A DNA stretch of 64,000 bases, taken from positions 186,001 through 250,000 of the forward strand of contig JAHCHE010000002.1 in assembly GCA_026129905.1 (NCBI GenBank). Direction: 5' to 3'. Under the pieces are notes generated by a model, which was not told the origin of the DNA, made no database searches, and saw only the letters and a program-made list of their open reading frames with translations. The position numbers and the translations under genes were made by a program. This stretch comes from Bryobacteraceae bacterium. Its GTDB lineage: Bacteria > Acidobacteriota > Terriglobia > Bryobacterales > Bryobacteraceae. Below are positions 25,791 through 33,654 of this stretch, piece by piece; position 1 is the stretch's first letter; every line of letters starts with the position of its first letter.

Positions 25791-26431
25791 CCCGCCCGCT
25801 TCCCGCCCCACGCATCGGCGGCCGCCCTCAGCAGCAGCCAGGCGGACGTGGCGCCGGGGTCCTGGTGGCCCACGCTCCGCGGCCCAAGGTAACTGGCGCG
25901 GCCTTTGCGCGCCTGTAGCGGGACCGTGCTCCGCATGCCGCTCTCGGCCGCCGCCGCCGCTGCCGCGAGCGCCGCGCCGAGGTCTCCGCCTTTCGCGAGC
26001 GCCTCCCGCATCGCGATCAGCGCCGGCGCCAGCGCGTCCACCATCGTCTTGTCGCCCACCTCCGCTTTTCCTCGCTGCCGGACGCCTTCCACGCCCGCTT
26101 CGAAAGCCCGCGCGACGTCGTCCGGCTCCAACGCCGTCTTGCCGGCGCACGCCGCGCCCGCACGGAGAAAGAACGTGCCGTACAACGGACCGGAAGCGCC
26201 GCCAACGGTCTTGATCAGAATCGCGGCCGTTTGTTTCAACAAAGCTGCGATATCGTGGCCCGTCGCGCGCGCCAGTTCGGCGCGCACGGCCCGGAAGCCG
26301 CGGTCCATGTTCGCCCCGTGGTCGGCGTCGCCGATGGCCGAATCCAGTTGCGTCAGCCAGCCGCGGTTTTCCTCGTACGCGGCGGCCAAGGCTTCCAGCC
26401 ACGCCGCGACTTCTTCCCGTCCGACGGCCAT
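25787..26431 (-). CDS. dhaL: Dihydroxyacetone kinase subunit DhaL
   Basis: A 214-residue ADP-binding subunit. The start at 26431 lies two bases after the dhaK stop. The Mg/ADP-binding Asp cluster appears in LDSAIGDADHGANMDRG, followed by GGASGPLYGTFF and GDKTMVDALAPA. In the PTS-type kinase, ADP stays bound to DhaL and is rephosphorylated by DhaM. This fits the DhaM fusion encoded next. Confidence 0.94.
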   Translation of the reverse strand: MAVGREEVAAWLEALAAAYEENRGWLTQLDSAIGDADHGANMDRGFRAVRAELARATGHDIAALLKQTAAILIKTVGGASGPLYGTFFLRAGAACAGKTALEPDDVARAFEAGVEGVRQRGKAEVGDKTMVDALAPALIAMREALAKGGDLGAALAAAAAAAESGMRSTVPLQARKGRASYLGPRSVGHQDPGATSAWLLLRAAADAWGGKRAG

Positions 26432-26433
26432 CG

Positions 26434-27435
26434 TCAGACTCCCCAGCGCAGGCCGGGCGTGAGCACCGGGTCGTCCCACAGCGAGAGCATTTCGTCGTCG
26501 GCTTTCACCATCGTGATCGAACAGCCCGCCATTTCGAGCGACGTAATGTAGTTGCCCACCAGCCGCCGGGCCAGAATTATACCGCGATCCCGCGCGATCC
26601 GCTCCAGTTCGTTGTAGACGATGTAGAGCTCAAGCAGCGGCGTTCCGCCCATTCCGTTCACCATCGCGATGGCTCGGTCGCCCCGCGCAAACGGCAGGTC
26701 GGCGAGGATGGTCCCGGCCAACTGTCCGGCGATCGCGCGGGCGTCGGCCATGGGCATGCGCTCGCGGCCCGGCTCGCCGTGGATGCCGACGCCCATCTCG
26801 ATCTCGCCGGGACCCAGCTCGAACGTCGGCTTGCCGGCCGCCGGGACCGTGCACGAGGAAAGCGCCACGCCCAACGAGCGCCCATTGGCGTTCACCTTCC
26901 GGCCCAGCGCCGCCAGCGCGTCCAGGTGGTAGCCGCGTTCGGCCGCCGCGCCGCAGATCTTCTCGGCCAGCACCGTCGTCCCGACGCCGCGCCGCCCGGC
27001 GGTGTACAGGCTGTTCTCCACCGCCGCGTCGTCGTCGATCACCACCGCTTCCACGCGCGCGCCCGACGCCTGGCGCAACTCGGCCGCCATCTCGAAATTC
27101 ATGATGTCGCCCGTGTAGTTCTTCACGATGTGCAGGACGCCCGCGCCGCCGTCGACCGCCCGGGTGGCGGCTTCGATCTGGTCCGGCGTCGGCGACGTGA
27201 ACACCTGCCCCGGGCAGGCCGCGTCGAGCATCCCCCGGCCTACGTACCCGGCGTGCATCGGCTCGTGCCCGCTGCCGCCGCCCGAAACGAGCCCGACTTT
27301 CCCCGCCGCCGGCGCGTCCGCGCGCGCCACGTAAACGGGATCGAAGCTCACCCGGATGAGATCGGGATGGGCCAGCGCCATGCCGGCCAGAGACTCGCGG
27401 ACGGCGGCCTCGGGATCGTTGATCAGCTTCTTCAT
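26434..27435 (-). CDS. dhaK: Dihydroxyacetone kinase subunit DhaK
   Basis: A 333-residue substrate-binding subunit. The [19 protein letters not shown] motif carries the acid/base His, and the covalent hemiaminal His lies in [15 protein letters not shown]. The operon runs dhaK-dhaL-dhaM and feeds dihydroxyacetone phosphate into glycolysis. No DhaR-type activator gene is adjacent. The nearby apiose-like cluster would end at L-erythrulose, so this kinase should not be assumed to belong to that pathway. Confidence 0.94.
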   Translation of the reverse strand: MKKLINDPEAAVRESLAGMALAHPDLIRVSFDPVYVARADAPAAGKVGLVSGGGSGHEPMHAGYVGRGMLDAACPGQVFTSPTPDQIEAATRAVDGGAGVLHIVKNYTGDIMNFEMAAELRQASGARVEAVVIDDDAAVENSLYTAGRRGVGTTVLAEKICGAAAERGYHLDALAALGRKVNANGRSLGVALSSCTVPAAGKPTFELGPGEIEMGVGIHGEPGRERMPMADARAIAGQLAGTILADLPFARGDRAIAMVNGMGGTPLLELYIVYNELERIARDRGIILARRLVGNYITSLEMAGCSITMVKADDEMLSLWDDPVLTPGLRWGV

Positions 27436-27502
27436 GGGGGCTCCGCCCGGGATGGAGCTGCCGTTTCGCCCCGGGCGCTCTTACGAATGATACAATCCGG
27501 CC

Positions 27503-27877
27503 ATGGTTCGCGGATTGGAACATGTCGCCATCGCCTCGCCCGAGCCGGCGAAACTGGCCCAATGGTACGTTGACACGCTCGGCTTCGTGGTCAACTACCA
27601 GTCGGCCCGCACCACCTTCGTCAAGGCGCCGAACGGCTCGATGATCGAGATCATCACCGCCGAGGGGCCGCGCCCAGACCAGACCTCGAAGCAACCGGGA
27701 CTGCGGCACCTGGCGCTCGATGTGGACGACTTCGACTCGACGTACCAGGACCTCCGCGGCAAGAGCGTCCGGTTCGTCGACGAGCCGGGCGGCAAAGGCG
27801 GGGTGAAGACGGTGTTTTTCGAAGATCCGGAAGGCAACCTTCTGCACCTGATCCAGCGCGAGACGCCGCTCCCGTAG
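27503..27877 (+). CDS. VOC/glyoxalase-family protein
   Basis: A 124-residue two-module beta-alpha-beta-beta-beta protein. Metal-ligand positions are suggested by LEHVAIAS (His), MIEIITA (Glu), LRHLALDVDD (His) and NLLHLIQRE. The fold serves lyases, dioxygenases and resistance proteins, so the reaction is unknown. The last 54 bases of coding sequence and the following 27 bases are repeated at 28789-28869, downstream of a decayed gene. Confidence 0.8.
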   Translation: MVRGLEHVAIASPEPAKLAQWYVDTLGFVVNYQSARTTFVKAPNGSMIEIITAEGPRPDQTSKQPGLRHLALDVDDFDSTYQDLRGKSVRFVDEPGGKGGVKTVFFEDPEGNLLHLIQRETPLP

Positions 27878-27904
27878 GCGGCGGGGCGGGCTGCCCTACG
27901 CGTC
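27824..27904 (+). repeat. Direct repeat, copy 1 (3' end of VOC gene)
   Basis: An 81-base repeat spanning the end of the VOC gene and its 3' flank. It is matched by 28789-28869 with five mismatches, and both copies still read DPEGNLLHLIQRETPLP before the stop. Confidence 0.9.
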
Positions 27905-27954
27905 TCGACGGAGTCCCCGCTACGGAGGCCCGAGTTCACCCGTTCGGACCGGCA

Positions 27955-28786
27955 GTCGACGATGAAGGCAACTTGTATTTCGCAAACCCCGCGTGGTTCG
28001 CTGTCCAGAATGCGGTTGATAGCAAGGGCAACTTGTACCTGGCGGGCGGCGATGCCATCTACCGGATCACACCGACAGTAGGTCCCGCTCCGGCGTTTCC
28101 ATGCAGGGCGTCGTCAACGCGGCGAGCCAGCGCCGGGTAACCGAGGCTGGGGTTGCGGTGAATGAGATCATCTCGATCTTCGGTTCCGATTTGGGTCCCG
28201 CGGAACCAGTCGCGGCGACGCCCGAATGTGGGGCGTTTCCCCGGTCGCTCGGCGGCGTTCGTGTCGTGAAGGATGGCGAGGCGCTACCCCTGCTCTACGT
28301 TTCCGACCGCCAGATCAACACGGTGACGCCGTTCCTCGGCGGCATATTCGAGTTTCACGTCGAGTTCAACGGGGTTCCTTCGCATTTGCACGCGGTGAGT
28401 GAGGCATGGACGGCTCCCGGCGTCTTCACATTCGACGGTTCGGGTACCGGGGCTGCTCTGGTTATCAAGGAGGATGGGACGCTGAACGGACGGCAGCGGC
28501 CGGCGCGCCGTGGAAGCGTCGGTGTCCTCTATGCCACAGGGTTGGGGCGGCTCTCTCCCGATGTTCCGCCCGGCGAGGTCGTCTTCCACGAGCCGCCACT
28601 CCCGGAAGCGTCACGGCCTCCGGCCAGCATCGGCGGGCAACCTGCGGAAGTTTTGTACGCCGGCGCAGCGCCTGGTTCATCGTCGGCCTCTACCAAGTGA
28701 ACCTGCGCGTGCCACAGACGGCGCCTGCCGGAGTCGTGGAACTTACTATGGACGGGAGCCAAGCTGTAACGATGGTGGTGGAATAG
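27955..28786 (+). pseudogene. Decayed NHL-repeat / TIGR03437-domain protein
   Basis: From about 27960 the frame reads two NHL-like repeats (EGNLYFANP, then SKGNLYLAGGDAIYRI). Near 28090 the match shifts frame into the Solibacter-type TIGR03437 domain (GVVNAASQRRV, then NEIISIFGSDLGPAEPV, then LLYVSDRQINTVTPF). Near 28675 it shifts again into GLYQVNLRVPQTAPAGV and ends at 28786. There is no signal peptide and no 5' half. It is a secreted-protein gene fragment with at least two frameshifts, lying between the two VOC repeats. Confidence 0.8.
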
Positions 28787-28788
28787 CG

Positions 28789-28869
28789 GATCCGGAAGGC
28801 AACCTTCTGCACCTGATTCAGCGTGAGACGCCGCTGCCGTAGGCGGTGGGGCGGGCGGCCCTACGCGTC
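28789..28869 (+). repeat. Direct repeat, copy 2 (detached VOC 3' end)
   Basis: This is the second copy of the 81-base repeat at 27824-27904. It begins immediately after the stop of the decayed TIGR03437 gene and has no VOC gene attached. Confidence 0.9.
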
Positions 28870-28977
28870 CCTAAAGCGATAACCTAAGCTCCGCTCGGAC
28901 TAATCTGAGGCGTGGTTTCTGTAGCGGCGCCGTAGACTACTCCATGTCGAGCCGATATGAGGCTTGAGGAGGAGTGA

Positions 28978-29589
28978 ATGTACTTGCACCGCTACACGGT
29001 TGTTGCGCTCATCGTGCTGACCCTGGTCGCGTCCACCGGACTGAAAGCCGGGCCGATCCTGAACGGGGACATTACGATCATCGATCCGCCGGCGTCCGTG
29101 CTCGAGGGTGGGCTGACGAGCGACACGACCGCGTTCTTGATCAAGGAGGCGCTGCGGTATCGCGTCAACGACCCCGTGCTGGCCGGGCTGTGGAACGTCG
29201 CTGTCGGAACGATGGTGGATGTCTGGATGCTCCACACGGATCCGGTCGCTCCGTCGGTCCATTTTTCGGGCACGATCGAGTTCGCCCGCCCGATCCTGCA
29301 CCTGGACACGACGCTGGCCGCGATGAAGGCGTCGGATCCGTTCATGCAGATCCTGACGGGCACGCTTTACGAGCAGGATCGCGTCGAGCGCGGTCTGGGG
29401 CCGGTCGACCACACGTCGTTCGGCGGCAACACGCTCAGCTACAACTGGGTGACCCAGGTCGTGGTGGATCAGGCCAGGATCGTGACGGAAGCGGAGACTC
29501 CGGAGCCCTTGACCATGGGGCTGACGGGGCTCGGCTGCGGGGCCATTGGCCTGATGCTGCGGCGGCGGAAGGCCCGCCAGCAGGCCTGA
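28978..29589 (+). CDS. PEP-CTERM sorting-domain protein
   Basis: A 203-residue secreted protein with a good GAGGAGG ribosome site. It has an N-terminal signal peptide (VVALIVLTLVASTGLKAG). The C-terminal sorting tail is PEPLTMGLTGLGCGAIG followed by MLRRRK: a PEP motif, one membrane segment, then a basic cluster. In other bacteria such tails are handled by exosortase and linked to surface or exopolysaccharide material. No exosortase is in the window. The central region matches no domain I know. Confidence 0.8.
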   Translation: MYLHRYTVVALIVLTLVASTGLKAGPILNGDITIIDPPASVLEGGLTSDTTAFLIKEALRYRVNDPVLAGLWNVAVGTMVDVWMLHTDPVAPSVHFSGTIEFARPILHLDTTLAAMKASDPFMQILTGTLYEQDRVERGLGPVDHTSFGGNTLSYNWVTQVVVDQARIVTEAETPEPLTMGLTGLGCGAIGLMLRRRKARQQA

Positions 29590-29660
29590 TCGCCGGCGGC
29601 CCGCGGGCCGTGTGGTACACTGGCGTTCGCCGCGTTTTTCGGAGGGACGCCGGCTGCCAC

Positions 29661-31310
29661 GTGTTCGCGGGTTCGCGGCGACAATTCCTGCAATCGGTTC
29701 CGGCGCTGGCTCTGCTGAAGTTACGGCAGACCGCGCCGGAGCTGATTTTGCACCACGCGACGGTCCACACGGTCGATCCCGGGCAACCCGGCGCCGAGGC
29801 GGTGGCGATTGCCGGCGGGCGCTTACTGGCCGTCGGCGGCAATGACGATGTCCTGCCGCTGGCGACGGCGGGGACGAAGAAGATCGACCTGTCGGGCAAG
29901 ACGGTCGTGCCCGGCTTCATCGACGCCCACGCGCACCCGGTCTACGCCGGCATCCGGCATTTGCGGTGGGTGGACTGCGACCTGCGGTCGATCGGGGCGA
30001 TCCAGGAGGCCATCCGCGGCCGCGCCGCCAAAACACCGCCCGGCGAATGGGTGGTCGGCTTCAAGTACGACGACACCAAGACGTCGGACCGGCGCAAGCT
30101 TACTCTCTCCGATCTCGACCGGGCCGCCGCGAACCATCCGGTCTTCATTCAGCATCGTGGCGGACACACGGCGTACGTGAACTCGGCGGCGCTGCGGGCA
30201 GCCGATGTCAACGAGCGGACGCCCGATCCGCCCGGTGGCCGCTTCGAGCGCGCGGACGGTAAGCTTACCGGCGGTCTGGCCGAGACCGCTACCGACCCGT
30301 TCTGGAAGAAGATCCCGATGAACTACACCCGGGACGACTACCGGGCGGGCGCGAAGCTGATCTCGGAGATGATGACGCGGGCCGGCGTCACCTCGGTCCA
30401 CGACGCCGAAGGCGACCCCGACGCGCTGCGCGCCTACCAGGATGCCCGCGATGCGGGCGAGTTGCGGTTCCGGGTCTACTGCTTCATCGTCCACGCCCAC
30501 CTCGAGCGCATGATCGCCGCCGGCGTCCGGACAGGGCTGGGCGACGAGTGGGTGAAGGTGGGCGGCGTCAAGCTGGTCTGCGATGGCTCGATTTCCGAGC
30601 GCACGGCCCGCCTGTCGGCGCCGTACGTCGGCCGGCCGAACGACTTCGGCATCCTGGTGACCGACGAGAAGACGCTGTACGAGCAGGCGCGGCAGGCGCA
30701 CTTCGCGGACTGGCAGATCGGCACGCACGCCAACGGGGACGTGGCCATCGACATGATGCTCGGGATCTACGAGCGGCTGGCAAAGGAGCGGCCCCGGCGC
30801 GATCCCCGCTTCCGACTGGAGCACTGCACCGTGATCAACGACGCGCTGGTGAAGCGCATCCGCGACCTCGGCGCGATCCCGACGCCCTTCTCCACCTACG
30901 TCTACTACCACGGCGAGAAGATGCGCGAGTACGGCGCGGACCGGCTGAACCACATGTTCGCCGTGCGGAGCTTTCTCGACGCCGGGATACGGGTCACGCA
31001 GAATTCCGACTACCCGCCCGGGCCGTTCGAGCCGATGATGGCGCTCCAGTCGAGCGTCACGCGGACCGATATCAACGGCAACGAGTGGGGGCCCGCGCAG
31101 AAAGTCTCGGTGGAGGAGGCGCTGCGCGTCGGAACCATCCACGGCGCCTGGGCCTCCTACGAGGAGAACCTGAAGGGCTCAATCGAGGCCGGCAAGCTGG
31201 CGGACCTGGTGGTGCTGGGCCGCGATCCCATGAAGGTCGACCCGTCCGAGCTGGTCAACATCCCCGTCGAGCGGACGATGGTTGGCGGGCGCTGGGTGTA
31301 CGAGGCGTGA
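29661..31310 (+). CDS. Amidohydrolase (YtcJ-like)
   Basis: A 549-residue amidohydrolase-superfamily enzyme. I choose the GTG at 29661, because SRRQFLQSVPALALL then follows as a Tat-like signal; the frame runs further upstream without a better start. The HxH metal motif is in VVPGFIDAHAHPVYAG, and further ligands are in RGGHTAYVNSAAL, QIGTHANGDVAID and RLEHCTVIND. The C-terminus has SIEAGKLADLVVLGRDP. YtcJ-type members hydrolyse N-acyl or formamide bonds; the substrate here is unknown. It heads a three-gene operon with overlapping codons. Confidence 0.82.
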   Translation: MFAGSRRQFLQSVPALALLKLRQTAPELILHHATVHTVDPGQPGAEAVAIAGGRLLAVGGNDDVLPLATAGTKKIDLSGKTVVPGFIDAHAHPVYAGIRHLRWVDCDLRSIGAIQEAIRGRAAKTPPGEWVVGFKYDDTKTSDRRKLTLSDLDRAAANHPVFIQHRGGHTAYVNSAALRAADVNERTPDPPGGRFERADGKLTGGLAETATDPFWKKIPMNYTRDDYRAGAKLISEMMTRAGVTSVHDAEGDPDALRAYQDARDAGELRFRVYCFIVHAHLERMIAAGVRTGLGDEWVKVGGVKLVCDGSISERTARLSAPYVGRPNDFGILVTDEKTLYEQARQAHFADWQIGTHANGDVAIDMMLGIYERLAKERPRRDPRFRLEHCTVINDALVKRIRDLGAIPTPFSTYVYYHGEKMREYGADRLNHMFAVRSFLDAGIRVTQNSDYPPGPFEPMMALQSSVTRTDINGNEWGPAQKVSVEEALRVGTIHGAWASYEENLKGSIEAGKLADLVVLGRDPMKVDPSELVNIPVERTMVGGRWVYEA

Positions 31311-31945
31311 TCCGGACGCTGGCGCTCGTCTGCTGCTCGATCGCCGCCGCGCAGGAGTTGAAGCTCGGCGACCTGCTCTACCAGGAAGACTTCGAGGGCG
31401 TAGCGGACCGCTGGCGATTCGATGGCCGCGGCCGCCAGTGGATTCAGGACGGTCGGTTACAAATGAGCGCCGACGGCTTCGAATGCACCGCATGGTTCAC
31501 CCCGGAGATCGAGGGCGACGTCGCGATTCTTTACCAGGCGCGCATCCTCGAGCCGGCCGGGGACCGGAACATCAACCTGATCTTCCGGGCCGCCGGGCCC
31601 GACGGCGGCGACGTGCTGCGCGTTCCCTTCACCGGGGCCTACAACGAGTACCACAAGCTGCCGAACTACATCTTCACCTTCACCGGCACGCACAGCCGGC
31701 TGCGGCGCGATCCGGGATTCGAGCTGGCGTCGGAAGACAAGACCATGCTTCCGGCGCCGGACCGGACCTACGATTTCGCCGTCGGCGCGCGCGGCGGCGC
31801 GATCCGCTGCTGGGTCAACGGCCGCCTGGTTCACTCCTACGACGATCCCAATCCTCACTCCGGAGGCAAGCTCGCGTTCCGGACCTTCCGCACGCGCCTC
31901 TGGTGGGACAACCTGAAGGTCTATCGCCTCCGAGGTGATCGATGA
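31307..31945 (+). CDS. DUF1961 family secreted protein
   Basis: A 212-residue protein whose GTG overlaps the amidohydrolase stop as GTGA. A short signal peptide (TLALVCCSIAAAQE) precedes a lectin/laminarinase-like beta-sandwich with YQEDFEGVADRWRFDGRG, FTGAYNEYHKLPNYIFTF and WWDNLKVYRL. DUF1961 proteins are usually found among polysaccharide-use genes and may bind or cut glycans. Its place between an amidohydrolase and an aminopeptidase is unusual for that role. Confidence 0.75.
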   Translation: MIRTLALVCCSIAAAQELKLGDLLYQEDFEGVADRWRFDGRGRQWIQDGRLQMSADGFECTAWFTPEIEGDVAILYQARILEPAGDRNINLIFRAAGPDGGDVLRVPFTGAYNEYHKLPNYIFTFTGTHSRLRRDPGFELASEDKTMLPAPDRTYDFAVGARGGAIRCWVNGRLVHSYDDPNPHSGGKLAFRTFRTRLWWDNLKVYRLRGDR

Positions 31946-33081
31946 AACCGCTCGTTCTGCTGCTTCTTCTGACAAACGCCATGAGCGCCCAAACCAAACC
32001 GCGAGCCCGGGACCTGGGCATTCCGTTCGACGGAACGCCGGGTCCGTTGAACGCCATCACCGACGTGGCCGGCATCGAAGTCGGGCACACGACGCTGATT
32101 CGCGGCGAGGGGAAGCTCGCCGTGGGGCAGGGGCCGGTGCGGACCGGCGTCACGGTGATCTTCCCGCGCGGGAAGCGCTCGGACGACCCGGTGTTCGGCG
32201 GCTGGTTCTCGCTGAACGGCAACGGCGAGATGACCGGGACGACCTGGGTGGAGGAATCGGGCTTCCTGGAAGGCCCCATCGGCATCACCAACACGCACAG
32301 CGTGGGCGTGGTGCGCGACGCCATCATCGAGTGGCAGGCGCGGCTGGGCTTCATGCACCAGTCGTTCAGCCTGCCGGTGGTGGCCGAGACGTACGACGGC
32401 TTTCTGAACGACGTCAACGGCTTCCACGTCAAGCCGGAGCACCTGGTCCAGGCGATCGACAGCGCGTCCGGCGGTCCGGTGGCCGAAGGAAACGTCGGCG
32501 GCGGCACGGGGATGAACGCCTTCGAATTCAAGGGCGGCATCGGGTCGTCGTCGCGGGCAGCGGGCGGCTATACGACCGGCGTGCTGGTCCAGGCGAACTT
32601 CGGCCGGCGCGATCAGCTTCGGATCGCCGGCGTCCCGGTGGGCCGCGAGCTGAACTGCGAGAAATGGCCGCCGTGCTGGAGCCGGACGCCGCCGCGGGAG
32701 GGGTCGATCATCATCGTCGTGGCCACCGACGCCCCGCTCCTGCCGCACCAGTTGAAGCGGCTGGCGCGGCGGGCGTCGCTGGGGCTGGCGCGAACCGGCA
32801 GCGTCTCGGGCAACGGCTCGGGCGATATCTTCATCGCCTTCTCCACCGGTAACGCCGGGGCGGCCAAGTCGCGCGATGGGGCCAGCATTTCGATGCTGCC
32901 GAACGGCCGCATGGACCCGCTGTTCGAAGCCACGGCGCAGGCGACCGAGGAGGCGATCGTCAACGCGATGATCGCCGCGGAGACGATGGTGGGCCGGGAC
33001 GATCACAAGTCGGTCGCGCTGCCGCACGACGAGGTGCGGCGGCTGATGAAGGAATACAACCGGGGCGCCGGTTCACGGTGA
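31942..33081 (+). CDS. P1/S58-family aminopeptidase (DmpA-like)
   Basis: A 379-residue secreted N-terminal nucleophile peptidase that overlaps the upstream gene as ATGA. A signal peptide (LVLLLLLTNAMSAQ) is followed by ITDVAGIEVGHTT, the EGNVGGGTGMNAFEFKGGIG block, and the self-cleavage/nucleophile Ser in GIGSSSR. DmpA-type enzymes remove N-terminal D- or L-amino acids, including beta-amino acids. With the amidohydrolase it suggests breakdown of modified peptides or N-acyl amino acids outside the cytoplasm. The 3' end overlaps the convergent acyltransferase gene by nine bases. Confidence 0.88.
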   Translation: MKPLVLLLLLTNAMSAQTKPRARDLGIPFDGTPGPLNAITDVAGIEVGHTTLIRGEGKLAVGQGPVRTGVTVIFPRGKRSDDPVFGGWFSLNGNGEMTGTTWVEESGFLEGPIGITNTHSVGVVRDAIIEWQARLGFMHQSFSLPVVAETYDGFLNDVNGFHVKPEHLVQAIDSASGGPVAEGNVGGGTGMNAFEFKGGIGSSSRAAGGYTTGVLVQANFGRRDQLRIAGVPVGRELNCEKWPPCWSRTPPREGSIIIVVATDAPLLPHQLKRLARRASLGLARTGSVSGNGSGDIFIAFSTGNAGAAKSRDGASISMLPNGRMDPLFEATAQATEEAIVNAMIAAETMVGRDDHKSVALPHDEVRRLMKEYNRGAGSR

Positions 33082-33642
33082 TTCCGGCGGCGGCAAGCCG
33101 AAATGGGCCAGGAGGAGGCGCATCCGCTCGGCGGCCGAGAGGCTCCTGGCGTCCAGCCGGTTGCGGTCCCGGAGTAACTGCTGCGCGAGGAAGGCGGCCT
33201 TGCCCCGGATCACCCGCGCCGGGTTGCCGTAGGCGACGGAGTCGTCGGGAACAAGGCCGCGCACGACCGTAGCCGCCCCGACGATGCAGCCGCGCCCGAT
33301 GGTGGTGTTCGGCAGAATGACGCAGTTGATTCCGATGAACGTGTTGCTGCCGACCACGATGCGGCCGAAAACCTGGGCGTTCGGATACCGGTCGCGAACG
33401 AGCCAGAGGGCGGGCTCATGCGTCACGAACTCGGTCCCTTTGGCGATGCCGACGTGGTCTCCGATCTCGATCAGGTACGGCTCGGTGGAGAAGCCGTCGG
33501 TGTAGATCAGGCAGCCCTGCCCAATCTTTACGCCGAGCGCGCGGAGGCGCTCGATCCGGCGCTCTTCGGCGCTGAGGGGTCGGCGGCCGGCGGCTTTGGC
33601 CAGCGCGTCTTCGAAGCGTCTGATCAATGAGCTGAGCCGCAC
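33073..33642 (-). CDS. Hexapeptide-repeat acyltransferase
   Basis: A 189-residue left-handed beta-helix acyltransferase (LbH/maltose O-acetyltransferase type). The coil hexads include IEIGDHVGIAKGTEFVTHE and IVVGSNTFIGINCVILPNTT, followed by IGRGCIVGAATVV and YGNPARVIRGK. The catalytic His is probably in FVTHEPAL. It acetylates a sugar or polysaccharide precursor; the acceptor is unknown. It follows the DUF4962 gene by 12 bases on the same strand. Confidence 0.87.
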   Translation of the reverse strand: MRLSSLIRRFEDALAKAAGRRPLSAEERRIERLRALGVKIGQGCLIYTDGFSTEPYLIEIGDHVGIAKGTEFVTHEPALWLVRDRYPNAQVFGRIVVGSNTFIGINCVILPNTTIGRGCIVGAATVVRGLVPDDSVAYGNPARVIRGKAAFLAQQLLRDRNRLDARSLSAAERMRLLLAHFGLPPPESP

Positions 33643-33654
33643 GGGCGCCTTCGC

